Shown: positions 26,504 through 35,466, numbered from the stretch's first letter. The stretch is 64,000 bases of DNA from [Enterobacter] lignolyticus SCF1 (GCF_000164865.1 NC_014618.1:2356001-2420000); one strand, 5' to 3'. Notes: generated by a model not told the origin, from the sequence alone. Numbers and translations: made by a program.

Positions 26504-26664
26504 TTTTAACATCTTTTTGGTGAGCAAGTAAGTCTCGAAAACCCGATTCACACAATATTGGAATGGGAAATGAGATATGGATTATATCGTGCTGATATCT
26601 ATGGTTTTATTAGGTCTTTTTTGAATGTAAAGTTCCTCGGGCTTTCCAGATAAGGCACAGAAAA

Positions 26665-27180
26665 TCAAAGCAGCAGATACCCTTCGTGACGCAACAGCCA
26701 CTCTTTGCGCTGTACGCCGCCGGCGTATCCGGTCATGGTGCCATTACGGCCAATGACGCGGTGGCAGGGCACAACGATACTGACGGGATTCGAGCCATTT
26801 GCGGCACCTACCGCGCGGGCGGCGCCTGGGCGCCCAAGCTGCTCCGCCAGCTGCCCGTAGTGCATCACCTGACCGCAGGGGATGGAGCGTAAGGTCTTCC
26901 AGACCTCGCGCTGAAAAGGCGTTCCCGCCGTTTCGCTTGGCAGCGTGTCGATGACGGCGAGATCGCCGTCAAAGTAGGCCCGCAGCTGAGCGCTCAGCCC
27001 GCCCGGGTTGTCTGAGGCGCGGCGCTGATAGCCTTCGCGGCGATAGTGGATTTCCAGCAGTTGCTCCATACGGTCGCTGTGCTCTTCCCACTCGACCGCG
27101 CGCAGGCGAAACTGCTCATCGCACAGGATCCACAGCGGCCCTACCGGCGTGGCGATTTTGTCTTCAAGCAGTGTCAGCAT
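26665..27180 (-). CDS. ogt: Methylated-DNA--protein-cysteine methyltransferase Ogt
   Basis: The 171-residue protein repairs O6-methylguanine and O4-methylthymine by moving the alkyl group to its own cysteine, in the PCHRVIG motif near residue 139. The helix-turn-helix region (CGQVMHYGQLAEQLGRPGAARAVG) directly precedes the active site as in the family. It lies upstream of fnr on the same strand, as in E. coli. Confidence 0.94.
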   Translation of the reverse strand: MLTLLEDKIATPVGPLWILCDEQFRLRAVEWEEHSDRMEQLLEIHYRREGYQRRASDNPGGLSAQLRAYFDGDLAVIDTLPSETAGTPFQREVWKTLRSIPCGQVMHYGQLAEQLGRPGAARAVGAANGSNPVSIVVPCHRVIGRNGTMTGYAGGVQRKEWLLRHEGYLLL

Positions 27181-27381
27181 GGCGGTTCCTTTTCATTGAG
27201 CGGCAACGATATTATGCATCGCAGGCATAGCGCCACAATATCATGCTCGTGTACCTGCAACCATACCCCCAAAGGTTTGCATACCGGACAAACCGGCGCG
27301 AAGGTTGCGAACTTAAAACGCGTTGAGCAGGGACCTGACGGGCGCTATAGTAGCGTCGTCGCTGTACGCGGAGGAGAGATC

Positions 27382-27948
27382 ATGAACCCTGACGACAAAT
27401 CGCTGTTTCTTGACGCCATGGAGGATGTCCAGCCTCTGAAGCGGTGCAGCAGCGATATCTGCTGGCAGCCCAGCCGCAACACCCGCACCGTGCAGCGTAT
27501 TGATATGCTACAGCTGGATAACTTCCTGACCACCGGGTTTCTGGACGTGCTGCCGCTTGGCGAGCCGTTGACGTTTAAGCGCGAAGGGCTGCAAACGGGC
27601 GTACTGGATAAGCTGCGGCAGGGCAAATACAGCCAGCAGGCAAGCCTCAACCTTCTGGGGAAGCCGGTCGAGCAGTGTCGACAATCGCTATTTGCCTTTA
27701 TCCATCAGGCCAGGCAGGACGGGCTACGCAATATCCTCATTATTCATGGCAAGGGCCGTGACGATCGCTCGCATGCCAATATTATTCGCAGCTATCTGGC
27801 GCGCTGGCTGACCGAATTTGAAGATGTACAGGCTTTTTGCGCGGCGCTACCACATCATGGCGGCAGCGGGGCGTGCTATGTGGCGCTGAAGAAATCGGCG
27901 GAAGCAAAACAGGAAAACTGGGAACGACACGCCAAACGTAGCCGCTAA
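27382..27948 (+). CDS. smrA: Smr-domain DNA endonuclease SmrA
   Basis: SmrA (YdaL) here has 188 residues. The C-terminal Smr domain (about 95-180) shows the LDLHG-like and HGKGRDD (near 132) motifs and the LPHHGGSGACYVALKK end, which in the family give nicking endonuclease activity. The start ATG 27382 follows GGAGGAGAG; the upstream part of the longer open frame overlaps ogt and is a shadow. It is divergent from ogt, as in E. coli. Confidence 0.9.
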   Translation: MNPDDKSLFLDAMEDVQPLKRCSSDICWQPSRNTRTVQRIDMLQLDNFLTTGFLDVLPLGEPLTFKREGLQTGVLDKLRQGKYSQQASLNLLGKPVEQCRQSLFAFIHQARQDGLRNILIIHGKGRDDRSHANIIRSYLARWLTEFEDVQAFCAALPHHGGSGACYVALKKSAEAKQENWERHAKRSR

Positions 27949-28047
27949 CCCCCCTATTAATGAATGCTGTTCATAACCCTAAGCGAATTTATGGGGATTA
28001 TTGCTATTCAGCGCCAGAGTAAGATGGTATTCCTGCGTCACCGATAA

Positions 28048-28060
28048 GTGACATTGTCAC
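28048..28060. other. matS site (MatP binding)
   Basis: GTGACATTGTCAC fits GTGACRNYGTCAC exactly. It lies 25 bases before the start of the following efflux gene and inside a larger inverted repeat (CCAGAGTAA at 28014-28022, TTACTCTGG at 28064-28072). Confidence 0.88.
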
Positions 28061-28085
28061 GTTTTACTCTGGATATCATCGCATC

Positions 28086-29318
28086 ATGAATACCTCCCAC
28101 GGGCAGAAACCCGCTACTGGCGGGCTGTTGTTTATTCTTATCCTCAGCGGGCTGATGGCGTTTACCTCGTTATCCACCGATATCTATCTTCCGGCGATGC
28201 CGGTCATGGCGAATGAGCTACGGGGCAATACCGAACTCACTATCACCGGTTTTCTGATTGGCTTTGCCGTGGCTCAGCTTGTCTGGGGGCCCATCAGCGA
28301 CCGCTATGGCCGCCGCCTGCCGCTGCTCATCGGCATGCTGCTCTTCATCATCGGTTCGGCAGGCTGCGCGCTTTCAACGTCGATTGAGCAAATCGTCTTC
28401 TGGCGCGTTTTCCAGGCGCTGGGCGCCTGTACCGGCCCGATGCTGGCGCGCGCCATGATCCGCGATTTATTCGTGCGAACCCGCGCAGCGCAGATGCTGT
28501 CGACGCTGATGCTGATCATGGCGATAGCCCCCATCGCCGGGCCGCTTATCGGCGGACAGATGATCCGCTTTAGCTCCTGGCACGCCATCTTCTGGCTGCT
28601 GGCGCTGATTGGCGCCGTCATGTTCTGTTCGTTATTCTGGCTGCCGGAAACGCTGCCGGCGGAGAAGAGGGTGAAAACCTCGCTAACCGGTGCGTTTCAC
28701 AACTACCTGCTGCTGCTGAGAAACCGTCGTTTTATGCGCTATACGCTCTGTCTGACTTTCTTCTACGTGGCGGCGTATGCGTTTATCACCGGTTCGCCTT
28801 TTGTTTATATCCGCTTCTACGGCGTTGCCCCGCAGCATTACGGCTGGCTGTTTGCACTGAATATCGTCGGCGTAATGACGATGAGCGTCGTAAATCGCCA
28901 TCTGGTTCAGCGCCACTCTCTGGATACGCTGCTGAAAGCGGCGGCTGGCGCAGCCGCTATTGCCGCGCTGCTGCTGGCCGTCGCGGTGAAATTACAGACT
29001 GGTGGCATTGTGGTGATTGCGGCGACGGTGTTCATCTTTTTTGCCATGAACGGCATTCTCGCCGCCACCTCGACCGCTGCCGCGCTGGACGAGGTTCCGC
29101 ACATTGCCGGTTCCGCCTCCGCGCTCATTGGCGCGCTGCAGTACGGTAGCGGTATTATTTCATCGCTGCTGCTGACGTGGTTTAGCGACGGCACGCCGTG
29201 GACGATGGCGTGGATCATGGCGCTCTTCGCTGTCGCCTGCGGGGTGATGGGGCTCATGGGTTCCTCAGGAGAACCCATGAAAATAAAACAATCAACAACG
29301 GGGATTGATAAACGGTGA
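28086..29318 (+). CDS. Bcr/CflA-type multidrug efflux MFS transporter
   Basis: The product has 410 residues and about twelve membrane helices. The Bcr/CflA pattern is clear: STDIYLPAMPVMA after helix 1, the loop 2-3 motif GPISDRYGRR near residue 77, and RVFQALGACTGPMLARA near 116. It is a proton-driven exporter of the 14-helix-less (12 TM) drug family; the substrates are not known. The last 20 residues (after GLMG) are a charged tail encoded over a hairpin (29259-29280). Confidence 0.85.
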   Translation: MNTSHGQKPATGGLLFILILSGLMAFTSLSTDIYLPAMPVMANELRGNTELTITGFLIGFAVAQLVWGPISDRYGRRLPLLIGMLLFIIGSAGCALSTSIEQIVFWRVFQALGACTGPMLARAMIRDLFVRTRAAQMLSTLMLIMAIAPIAGPLIGGQMIRFSSWHAIFWLLALIGAVMFCSLFWLPETLPAEKRVKTSLTGAFHNYLLLLRNRRFMRYTLCLTFFYVAAYAFITGSPFVYIRFYGVAPQHYGWLFALNIVGVMTMSVVNRHLVQRHSLDTLLKAAAGAAAIAALLLAVAVKLQTGGIVVIAATVFIFFAMNGILAATSTAAALDEVPHIAGSASALIGALQYGSGIISSLLLTWFSDGTPWTMAWIMALFAVACGVMGLMGSSGEPMKIKQSTTGIDKR

Positions 29319-29347
29319 TAGCCTTATTCCGCCGCGGCGATAAAAAT

Positions 29348-29355
29348 GGGCAGGG
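29348..29355 (+). other. KOPS-like octamer
   Basis: GGGCAGGG on the + strand matches GGGNAGGG and points toward dif 14 kb to the right. Confidence 0.4.
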
Positions 29356-29452
29356 CGTTTAACTCACTTTTCATAACGCATCGGCTCAACATAGAATGGC
29401 GTTCAGAGGGTGAATATCATACGACATCTTTCGAGCATGGAGGTTGAGGAAT

Positions 29453-30253
29453 ATGGCGTTAACTATCAGGGTCCTGCTGGAGAATCGACGAGCCCCTGGC
29501 GCGGACTCGCGTTTACAGGCGAAAGCCGGATTAAGCCTGCTGCTCCAGGATGAGTCAGATGCGATTCTGTTTGATACCGGTCCGGACGGTAGTTTTCTGC
29601 ATAATGCCGCGCTGATGGGCGTCGACCTGTCCGCAATAACGGCGACGGTGCTCTCCCATGGTCATTACGATCACTGCGGTGGGGTGCCCTGGCTTCCGGA
29701 TAACAGCCGCATCGTTTGTCACCCCCGCATTGCGGATGAACGTTATTCGGCCTTCCGTTTTCCTGGTTTTAGCCGAAAAATAAAAAAACTCTCGCGCGAG
29801 GTCGATTATGGCCGCCATCGCATGGAGTACAGCAGTCATCCGGTAGCATTAAGCGAACGCTTTATATGGTCGGGGGAAATTGCCGTCCCTGCGCCAAACG
29901 CCTACGGTGTTATTACCGGCGACAGAGACTCAACAGACTACGTGGTGGATGAGGGGGCTCTGATTTATAAGTCCGACCGAGGTCTGGTGATTATTGTCGG
30001 CTGCGGGCATCGGGGGGTAATTAACATCGTTCGCCATTGCCAGCAGATCGCCGGTGTGACCCGAATTCATGCGCTGATTGGCGGATTTCATTTGCGCAGC
30101 GCGTCGCCCTGGTCGCTCTGGCGAGTTCGTCAATTTTTACAGCAGCAATCGCCGGATAAACTAATGGGGTGCCACTGTACGGGCGAATGGGGTCGGTGGT
30201 GGTTGCCGGCGGTTACGGCGCCGGCAACGGGGGAGACTATCGTACTGGGATAG
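29453..30253 (+). CDS. MBL-fold metallo-hydrolase
   Basis: A 266-residue metallo-beta-lactamase-fold protein. The metal-binding motif is SHGHYDHCGG near residue 69, with further likely ligands in IVGCGHRGV near 185 and GGFHLR near 208. The GFHL motif and spacing resemble the branch that includes RFA-P-synthase-like hydrolases, but the substrate is unknown. ATG 29453 follows GGAGGTTGAGG and is preferred over 29444. Convergent with tqsA, six bases apart. Confidence 0.8.
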   Translation: MALTIRVLLENRRAPGADSRLQAKAGLSLLLQDESDAILFDTGPDGSFLHNAALMGVDLSAITATVLSHGHYDHCGGVPWLPDNSRIVCHPRIADERYSAFRFPGFSRKIKKLSREVDYGRHRMEYSSHPVALSERFIWSGEIAVPAPNAYGVITGDRDSTDYVVDEGALIYKSDRGLVIIVGCGHRGVINIVRHCQQIAGVTRIHALIGGFHLRSASPWSLWRVRQFLQQQSPDKLMGCHCTGEWGRWWLPAVTAPATGETIVLG

Positions 30254-30258
30254 CGTAA

Positions 30259-31293
30259 TTACGGTTTGCTGAGATCGCTCAGCAAGATGGCAATCCCTTT
30301 ACCGCCCGCCGAATGCTCCAGCGCGATTTTAACGATAATGGTCAACGGCACCGACAGCAGCATCCCCACCGGACCAAGCAGCCAGCCCCAGAAAATCAAC
30401 GATAAAAACACGACCAGCGTTGATAGCCCCAGGCCACGGCCCATGATCCGCGGTTCGAGAATATTGCCGAACAGCATATTGATCGCCAGATAGCCAGCCA
30501 TTACCAGCAGCGCGTCGGAAATACCGCCGAAAACCAGCACCTGCAAAATGGGGGGGATGGCCGCCAGAATAGAACCAATATTGGGAATATAGTTCAGCGC
30601 AAAGGCCACCATCCCCCAGATAAACGCAAAGCGGACGTCAAGCAGCGCCAGCATCCACCAGGCGACCAGCCCTGTCACCAGGCTGATGGCGGTTTTCAGA
30701 ACCAGATAATGCGTTACGCTGTCAATCGCTCGCTGGATAGCGGCCATACCTTCCACCGGGCGCGACATCAGCTGCTGCAGCTTGGTGGGGAGCTGAGGAA
30801 CCTCGAGCAGCATAAATACTACGGTCAACAGCAGCAGGAAAATTGACGACATCGCGTTAGATAACTGCGTCAAAAACCGCGTGACCAGCAGCATAGCGGC
30901 GTTGGGATCGATAAACTTGCTCAGCTGTTCGACCGACACCTGAATACCCAACCGCTGCAGCATCGGCTCAACGTTTTGCAGCGGGACAACCAACGACGAA
31001 CGGTACTGCGGCGCGGTGCGCCCCAGCTCATTCAACGAGGTGCCGAGCGAGGCCAGCAGCAGCACCGCCAGCAGGATAATGAACGCAATTAGCAGCGTAA
31101 CGGCCACAACGCGCGGGATCCGCCAGCGCACCATAAACTGCACCGCCGGATTAAGGATCACCGCAATGAACAGGGCGAGAATAAAGGGGACAACGATATC
31201 AGCGGCGAAGCGGATACCGGTGAGGATGATGACCAGCATGCCCAGCATGATGACTATCTTTAATCCATTAAGCGTAATGATGGGCTTTGCCAT
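30259..31293 (-). CDS. tqsA: AI-2 transport protein TqsA
   Basis: TqsA (YdgG), 344 residues, belongs to the AI-2E family of membrane proteins with about seven to eight helices. In E. coli it exports autoinducer 2 and affects biofilm formation. The typical conserved block FALNYIPNIGSILAAIPP lies near residue 230. It is divergent from mdtJI, the conserved order tqsA-mdtJ-mdtI-ydgD-asr. Confidence 0.93.
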   Translation of the reverse strand: MAKPIITLNGLKIVIMLGMLVIILTGIRFAADIVVPFILALFIAVILNPAVQFMVRWRIPRVVAVTLLIAFIILLAVLLLASLGTSLNELGRTAPQYRSSLVVPLQNVEPMLQRLGIQVSVEQLSKFIDPNAAMLLVTRFLTQLSNAMSSIFLLLLTVVFMLLEVPQLPTKLQQLMSRPVEGMAAIQRAIDSVTHYLVLKTAISLVTGLVAWWMLALLDVRFAFIWGMVAFALNYIPNIGSILAAIPPILQVLVFGGISDALLVMAGYLAINMLFGNILEPRIMGRGLGLSTLVVFLSLIFWGWLLGPVGMLLSVPLTIIVKIALEHSAGGKGIAILLSDLSKP

Positions 31294-31690
31294 AGCAACT
31301 CCTGCAAATAATCCGGGAATGCATCATAAAGGTGAACTCCGACAGAATAAACGTATTCACAGCAAATATTCTGGGTAAAGAAGTGCAAAGACTTTGTGTT
31401 TATTGTAGCGCTATGCCAGAATCATGGTGTGTTTAACTACCGAGGACAATTTTCATCCGCAATGACGAGAAGCAACACCGCGGATAATTGTAATTTTATG
31501 GACAACGTACTCAGGACGTTCACTTTTACTACTTCTGTTTTATCTCCCTCTTTCTGCCTGCTATCTGGTGAAAAACACTGGCGCTCAGCGCTTTAGTCGT
31601 CTCTTCTGCATCATCTGAATTTTAAGCTTTTTTTCGGTTTGCGCGCAGCGTGAGCCGCGGCGATTTATATTCTCTTGCAGGAGAAACATC
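31294..31690. promoter_or_regulatory. Divergent tqsA / mdtJI control region
   Basis: This 397-base region holds the promoters of tqsA and mdtJI. It contains one candidate leader ORF (31498-31596) listed separately. A T-rich tract with AAGCTTTTTTTC follows that ORF at about 31625. Confidence 0.6.
31498..31596 (+). CDS. Candidate leader peptide upstream of mdtJI (mdtU-like)
   Basis: A 32-codon frame starting MDNVLRTFTF and ending in EKHWRSAL stops 94 bases before mdtJ. E. coli has a described upstream ORF, mdtU, in the same place, which links polyamines to mdtJI expression. I infer a counterpart from position and size only; the ribosome site is weak. Confidence 0.4.
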   Translation: MDNVLRTFTFTTSVLSPSFCLLSGEKHWRSAL

Positions 31691-32053
31691 ATGTTCTACT
31701 GGATTTTATTAGGCCTGGCGATCGTTGCTGAAATTACTGGCACCCTGTCGATGAAATGGGCCAGCGTCAGCGATGGCCACACCGGCTATATTTTAATGCT
31801 GGCAATGATTGCGCTGTCGTATATTTTTCTGTCGTTCGCCATTAAAAAAATAGCCCTTGGCGTGGCGTACGCGCTGTGGGAAGGCGTGGGTATTTTGCTG
31901 ATCACTCTGTTCAGCGTACTGTTGTTTGATGAGAGCCTGTCGCCGATGAAAGCGGTGGGGCTGGCCACCCTGGTGGCGGGAATTGTGCTGATTAAATCGG
32001 GCACTCGCAAAGCGAAAGCGCCGCGTGCTGAGGTGAATCATGCAACAGTTTGA
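31691..32053 (+). CDS. mdtJ: Spermidine exporter subunit MdtJ (SMR family)
   Basis: MdtJ, 120 residues, is a four-helix small multidrug resistance protein with the conserved membrane glutamate near residue 13 (IVAEITGTLSMKW). Together with MdtI it forms a heteromeric spermidine exporter. It starts behind CAGGAGAAA and overlaps mdtI by 14 bases, implying coupled translation. It has a longer, basic C-terminal tail than MdtI. Confidence 0.94.
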   Translation: MFYWILLGLAIVAEITGTLSMKWASVSDGHTGYILMLAMIALSYIFLSFAIKKIALGVAYALWEGVGILLITLFSVLLFDESLSPMKAVGLATLVAGIVLIKSGTRKAKAPRAEVNHATV

Positions 32054-32369
32054 GTGGGTTCACGGGGCCTGGCTTGCCGGGTCCATCATTCTGGAAATCG
32101 TCGCCAACATTTTCCTCAAATTCTCTGACGGTTTTCGCCGTAAAACCTACGGCGTACTGTCCCTGCTGGCCGTGCTCGCCGCCTTTAGCGCGCTGTCGCA
32201 GGCGGTGAAGGGTATTGACCTGTCGGTCGCCTACGCCGTCTGGGGCGGTTTTGGCGTCGCGGCCACGCTTGCGGCAGGCTGGATCCTGTTTGGCCAGCGC
32301 CTGAACGCCAAAGGCTGGGTTGGTTTAGGCCTGCTGCTGGTCGGAATGGTGATGATTAAACTTGCCTGA
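32040..32369 (+). CDS. mdtI: Spermidine exporter subunit MdtI (SMR family)
   Basis: MdtI, 109 residues, has four membrane helices and the family glutamate in ILEIVANIFLKFSDG near residue 19. It works only with MdtJ, whose gene overlaps it. Confidence 0.94.
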   Translation: MQQFEWVHGAWLAGSIILEIVANIFLKFSDGFRRKTYGVLSLLAVLAAFSALSQAVKGIDLSVAYAVWGGFGVAATLAAGWILFGQRLNAKGWVGLGLLLVGMVMIKLA

Positions 32370-32477
32370 TGTGATCGCTGCCCCTGTTTGCGGGCAGCGA
32401 AATACGCTAGCTGTATTACGCTTGTACAACGGAGGGAAAACGCCTCCGGACGCCCAATGCGTGCATGAGGATAGCGA

Positions 32478-34640
32478 ATGTTTAATCCATCAGGCTGGCG
32501 CAATATAGCAACAGCCAAGACGTTGTTTGTCATGATTTTCCTGGCCGGTATCGGCTTGATTGTCTCTATTGTTTCACTTCTTTATCTCTCACAGCATCTT
32601 ATCAGCAGTAAAACCAATGAAATTGACGCCCATCGCTCGGCGCTGTCGGTGGAGGGCGCGCTGCAGACCTCCGTTAACCGGATACTGTCGCTGGTGATGG
32701 ATAACGCCGTCTGGGACGATGCCGTGCACCAGACGTATGCCCCGAAACTGGATACCGCCTGGCTGTACAATACCTGGGGGGCGGGATACAAAATTAATGA
32801 CCTCTACGACGGCACCTTTGTGCTTGATGAGCAGTACCGCGTGCTGTGGGGCGCGTTCCGCCGCCAGCCGTTCCAGGAAAACGATCTCCGTTTCTTTGGC
32901 GAGGGGCTGCAGGCGCTGATCGCACATCATCGCAACGACCTGCTGACGGGGAAACACATTTTTGCAGGCATCACCCAAACCAGCGCCGGTATTGCGTTTG
33001 TCGGCATTGGGCTGATACGGCCAATGACCGGACGCCTGCAGATTTATGACGCTACCCGCCGGTATCTGGTGATTACCCGGCACATCAATGCACAAATTTT
33101 GCGGGATCTGGGCAATACCTTTCAGATTGCCAACCTTCATCTGACCCGCGAAAAAAGCAGCGAGTACAGTATCCCTTTGCTGACCTCCGGCGGGAAACCG
33201 GTGGGATTTCTTAACTGGCAGCCGCGGCTGCCAGGTGCTGAGGCCGCAGCCGCTGCCTCCGCGGAAATTCGCCAGATAGTGGCGCTCGCCGCCGGGCTCA
33301 TTCTGTTTTTTATCGTGCTGAGCAGCCTTGGGCTGTATAAGCTGGCGCGCGGCGAAAAGCAGGCGCGGGAGATTGCGCTGACCGACTGGCTCAGCCATCT
33401 GCCAAACCGACGGGCGCTGATTGAGCAACTGGAACGGGTAAGAAAACACGGCGATGATGAGCTCAAAACCGTGGTGTTTATTGACCTCGACGGCTTCAAG
33501 GACGTGAATGATATCTATGGTCATGACGTCGGCGACGCGCTGATCGTCCATATTGCGCATACGCTTCACGCGCTGGTTCCGGACGACGGGATGCTGGCCA
33601 GAATGGGCGGCGACGAGTTTGCCATGACCCTCGGCGGCGCGCTGTCGGAGCAACACGCGGCGGCATTTGCCGGCAGCGTGCTTGATTTTCTCAACAGCCC
33701 CCTTCGCATCCGCGGGCGCACCATCCATATCAGCGCCAGTATCGGTATCGCCAGCGGCATACTGCGGGAATGCACCACCTCGGAGCTTTTCCGGCGGGCG
33801 GATATCGCGATGTACCATTCAAAAATTACCGGCAAAGGGCGCATCACCCATTATGACGCTGAGCTCAACAGCGCCCGGGAGCATCAGCTCACCATCGAAA
33901 ATGATATCCGCGCAGGGCTGGAGCGTAACGAATTTGACGTCTGGTATCAGCCGATCGTGGATGCCCGCAGCCTGACGATGACGGCCGTCGAGGCGCTGGT
34001 ACGCTGGCCGCGCCGGCCCGCCGGTGAGCTAAAACCGGATGCTTTTATCGCCATTGCCGAAAGCAGCGGCCTGATTTATTCCCTTGGCCAGTTCGTCTTA
34101 CGCCGCGCCTGTTCCGACATGAAAAATCTGGGCGACCTGAAGCTGTCGGTCAATATCTCACCGGCGCAGTTTCGCGACCCGGAGTTTGAGGACAAAGTCT
34201 CACAGGTGCTTGTGACCAGCGGCTTTCCGGCGCAAAGGCTGCAGCTGGAGGTTACCGAAACCTATGTGCTGGAAAACCCGGAACGGGCGCATTCGGCAAT
34301 TTCCAATCTGAAAATGCTTGGTACCGACGTGGCGCTGGATGATTTTGGCACCGGCTATTCAAGCATTGGCTATCTGCGTCGCTTCAATTTCGACACCATC
34401 AAAATCGACAAATCGCTGGCGGGTCTTGTTGACGATGACGATCAGGCGGCGGCACTGGTCAGCGGCACTATCCGTATCGCCAGCGCGTTAGGTATGACGG
34501 TGATCGCAGAAGGGGTGGAGAATGAAAAACAGATGAAGCTGCTGCGCCTCGCCGGGTGCGATCAGCTGCAGGGCTTTTTGTTCAGCGAGCCGATGCCCCT
34601 GGCGTCGCTGCTGCAGATTCGACAGCAGCGACAGTGCTAG
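32478..34640 (+). CDS. CHASE4-like sensor GGDEF-EAL protein
   Basis: This 720-residue inner-membrane protein has an N-terminal helix (about 14-38), a periplasmic CHASE4-type sensor (about 40-255), a second helix (about 262-285), a GGDEF domain (about 300-450) and an EAL domain (about 465-715). GGDEF is intact (ARMGGDEF). The EAL catalytic set is also intact: EALVRW, NISPAQF, EVTE, LDDFGTGYSS, KIDKSLAG and AEGVEN. It could therefore make or break cyclic di-GMP. The inhibitory RxxD site is absent (PDDG in its place). It is inserted between mdtI and ydgD, which are adjacent in E. coli. Confidence 0.9.
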   Translation: MFNPSGWRNIATAKTLFVMIFLAGIGLIVSIVSLLYLSQHLISSKTNEIDAHRSALSVEGALQTSVNRILSLVMDNAVWDDAVHQTYAPKLDTAWLYNTWGAGYKINDLYDGTFVLDEQYRVLWGAFRRQPFQENDLRFFGEGLQALIAHHRNDLLTGKHIFAGITQTSAGIAFVGIGLIRPMTGRLQIYDATRRYLVITRHINAQILRDLGNTFQIANLHLTREKSSEYSIPLLTSGGKPVGFLNWQPRLPGAEAAAAASAEIRQIVALAAGLILFFIVLSSLGLYKLARGEKQAREIALTDWLSHLPNRRALIEQLERVRKHGDDELKTVVFIDLDGFKDVNDIYGHDVGDALIVHIAHTLHALVPDDGMLARMGGDEFAMTLGGALSEQHAAAFAGSVLDFLNSPLRIRGRTIHISASIGIASGILRECTTSELFRRADIAMYHSKITGKGRITHYDAELNSAREHQLTIENDIRAGLERNEFDVWYQPIVDARSLTMTAVEALVRWPRRPAGELKPDAFIAIAESSGLIYSLGQFVLRRACSDMKNLGDLKLSVNISPAQFRDPEFEDKVSQVLVTSGFPAQRLQLEVTETYVLENPERAHSAISNLKMLGTDVALDDFGTGYSSIGYLRRFNFDTIKIDKSLAGLVDDDDQAAALVSGTIRIASALGMTVIAEGVENEKQMKLLRLAGCDQLQGFLFSEPMPLASLLQIRQQRQC

Positions 34641-34644
34641 CCGG

Positions 34645-35466
34645 TTATTCGTTGGCCAGCGCTTCGAGCTTATCGCGAAACCCGGTCACCGAGATGGCCC
34701 GGTTGTCGGCCCGCCAGCGGTCTTTTGCCGCAGGCGCTGAGCTCTGGACGCCGATCACCTGCCAGCCGGCGTCGGTTTTCAACATCAGCGGAGAGCCGCT
34801 GTCGCCCGGCAGCGTATCGCACTGGTGCGATAGCACGCTGGTTTGCGCCCAGCCGGTCACCACGCAGTCATTGTGCGTATAGAGGGAATCGAGATGGTCG
34901 AGCGGATAGCCGGACTGGGTGACCTTGCGCTCGGTCGCTTTTAGCGCCTCGGTCAGCGCGGCCTTATCACCGTCAAACAGCGGCAGCGGCGTGATTCCGG
35001 AAGGCGGATAGCGTAATACGATAAGCCCAAAGTCCCACGGTGCCGCGGAGGGGGGGACGATCCAGCCATCGCCATCGGCTTTCAGCCGCTTGCCAAGCGA
35101 CGGGTCAACGCGGCCTTCAATGCCGTGGATCTCGTAGCGCCAGCTCCCTTTCTGTGAGACAAACCGCAGCGCGACGGCTTTATCCGGCTTGCCGCGCGGC
35201 GGGGTCAGCAGACAGTGTCCCGCCGTTAAGGCCAGGTGCGGAGAGATAAGCGTCGCGGTGCAAAGGTTGCCGCTGGCGGTTTCCAGCTGGCCGATAGCGT
35301 CCCATGGCGACTCGGCCGGGTTGCTGACGCGAACGCGGTCATCATGGCCGAAAAATAAGGTCTTAACCTCTTTAGCGCTCAGGCCATCGTCAGTGCTGTC
35401 ATCAGCATGAGCATAAGAGGAGAGCAGGCAAAGCGATCCCAGTAATACCACTACGGTTTGGCGCAT
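34645..35466 (-). CDS. ydgD: YdgD, trypsin-like serine peptidase homologue
   Basis: A secreted 273-residue protein with a signal peptide (cleavage after SYAHA) and a trypsin-like fold. The catalytic histidine is in LTAGHCL near residue 77, the likely aspartate in WDFGLIVL near 150, and the serine in LPGDSGSPLM near 223, so the triad looks complete. It matches E. coli YdgD, an uncharacterised periplasmic protease. It is convergent with the GGDEF-EAL gene, four bases apart. Confidence 0.92.
   Translation of the reverse strand: MRQTVVVLLGSLCLLSSYAHADDSTDDGLSAKEVKTLFFGHDDRVRVSNPAESPWDAIGQLETASGNLCTATLISPHLALTAGHCLLTPPRGKPDKAVALRFVSQKGSWRYEIHGIEGRVDPSLGKRLKADGDGWIVPPSAAPWDFGLIVLRYPPSGITPLPLFDGDKAALTEALKATERKVTQSGYPLDHLDSLYTHNDCVVTGWAQTSVLSHQCDTLPGDSGSPLMLKTDAGWQVIGVQSSAPAAKDRWRADNRAISVTGFRDKLEALANE

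Noticed and set aside
6013..28060. Shared palindrome GTGACANTGTCAC first read as a TetR-type operator common to two promoters
   Set aside because: It fits the matS consensus exactly and recurs at non-promoter positions, including inside a gene.
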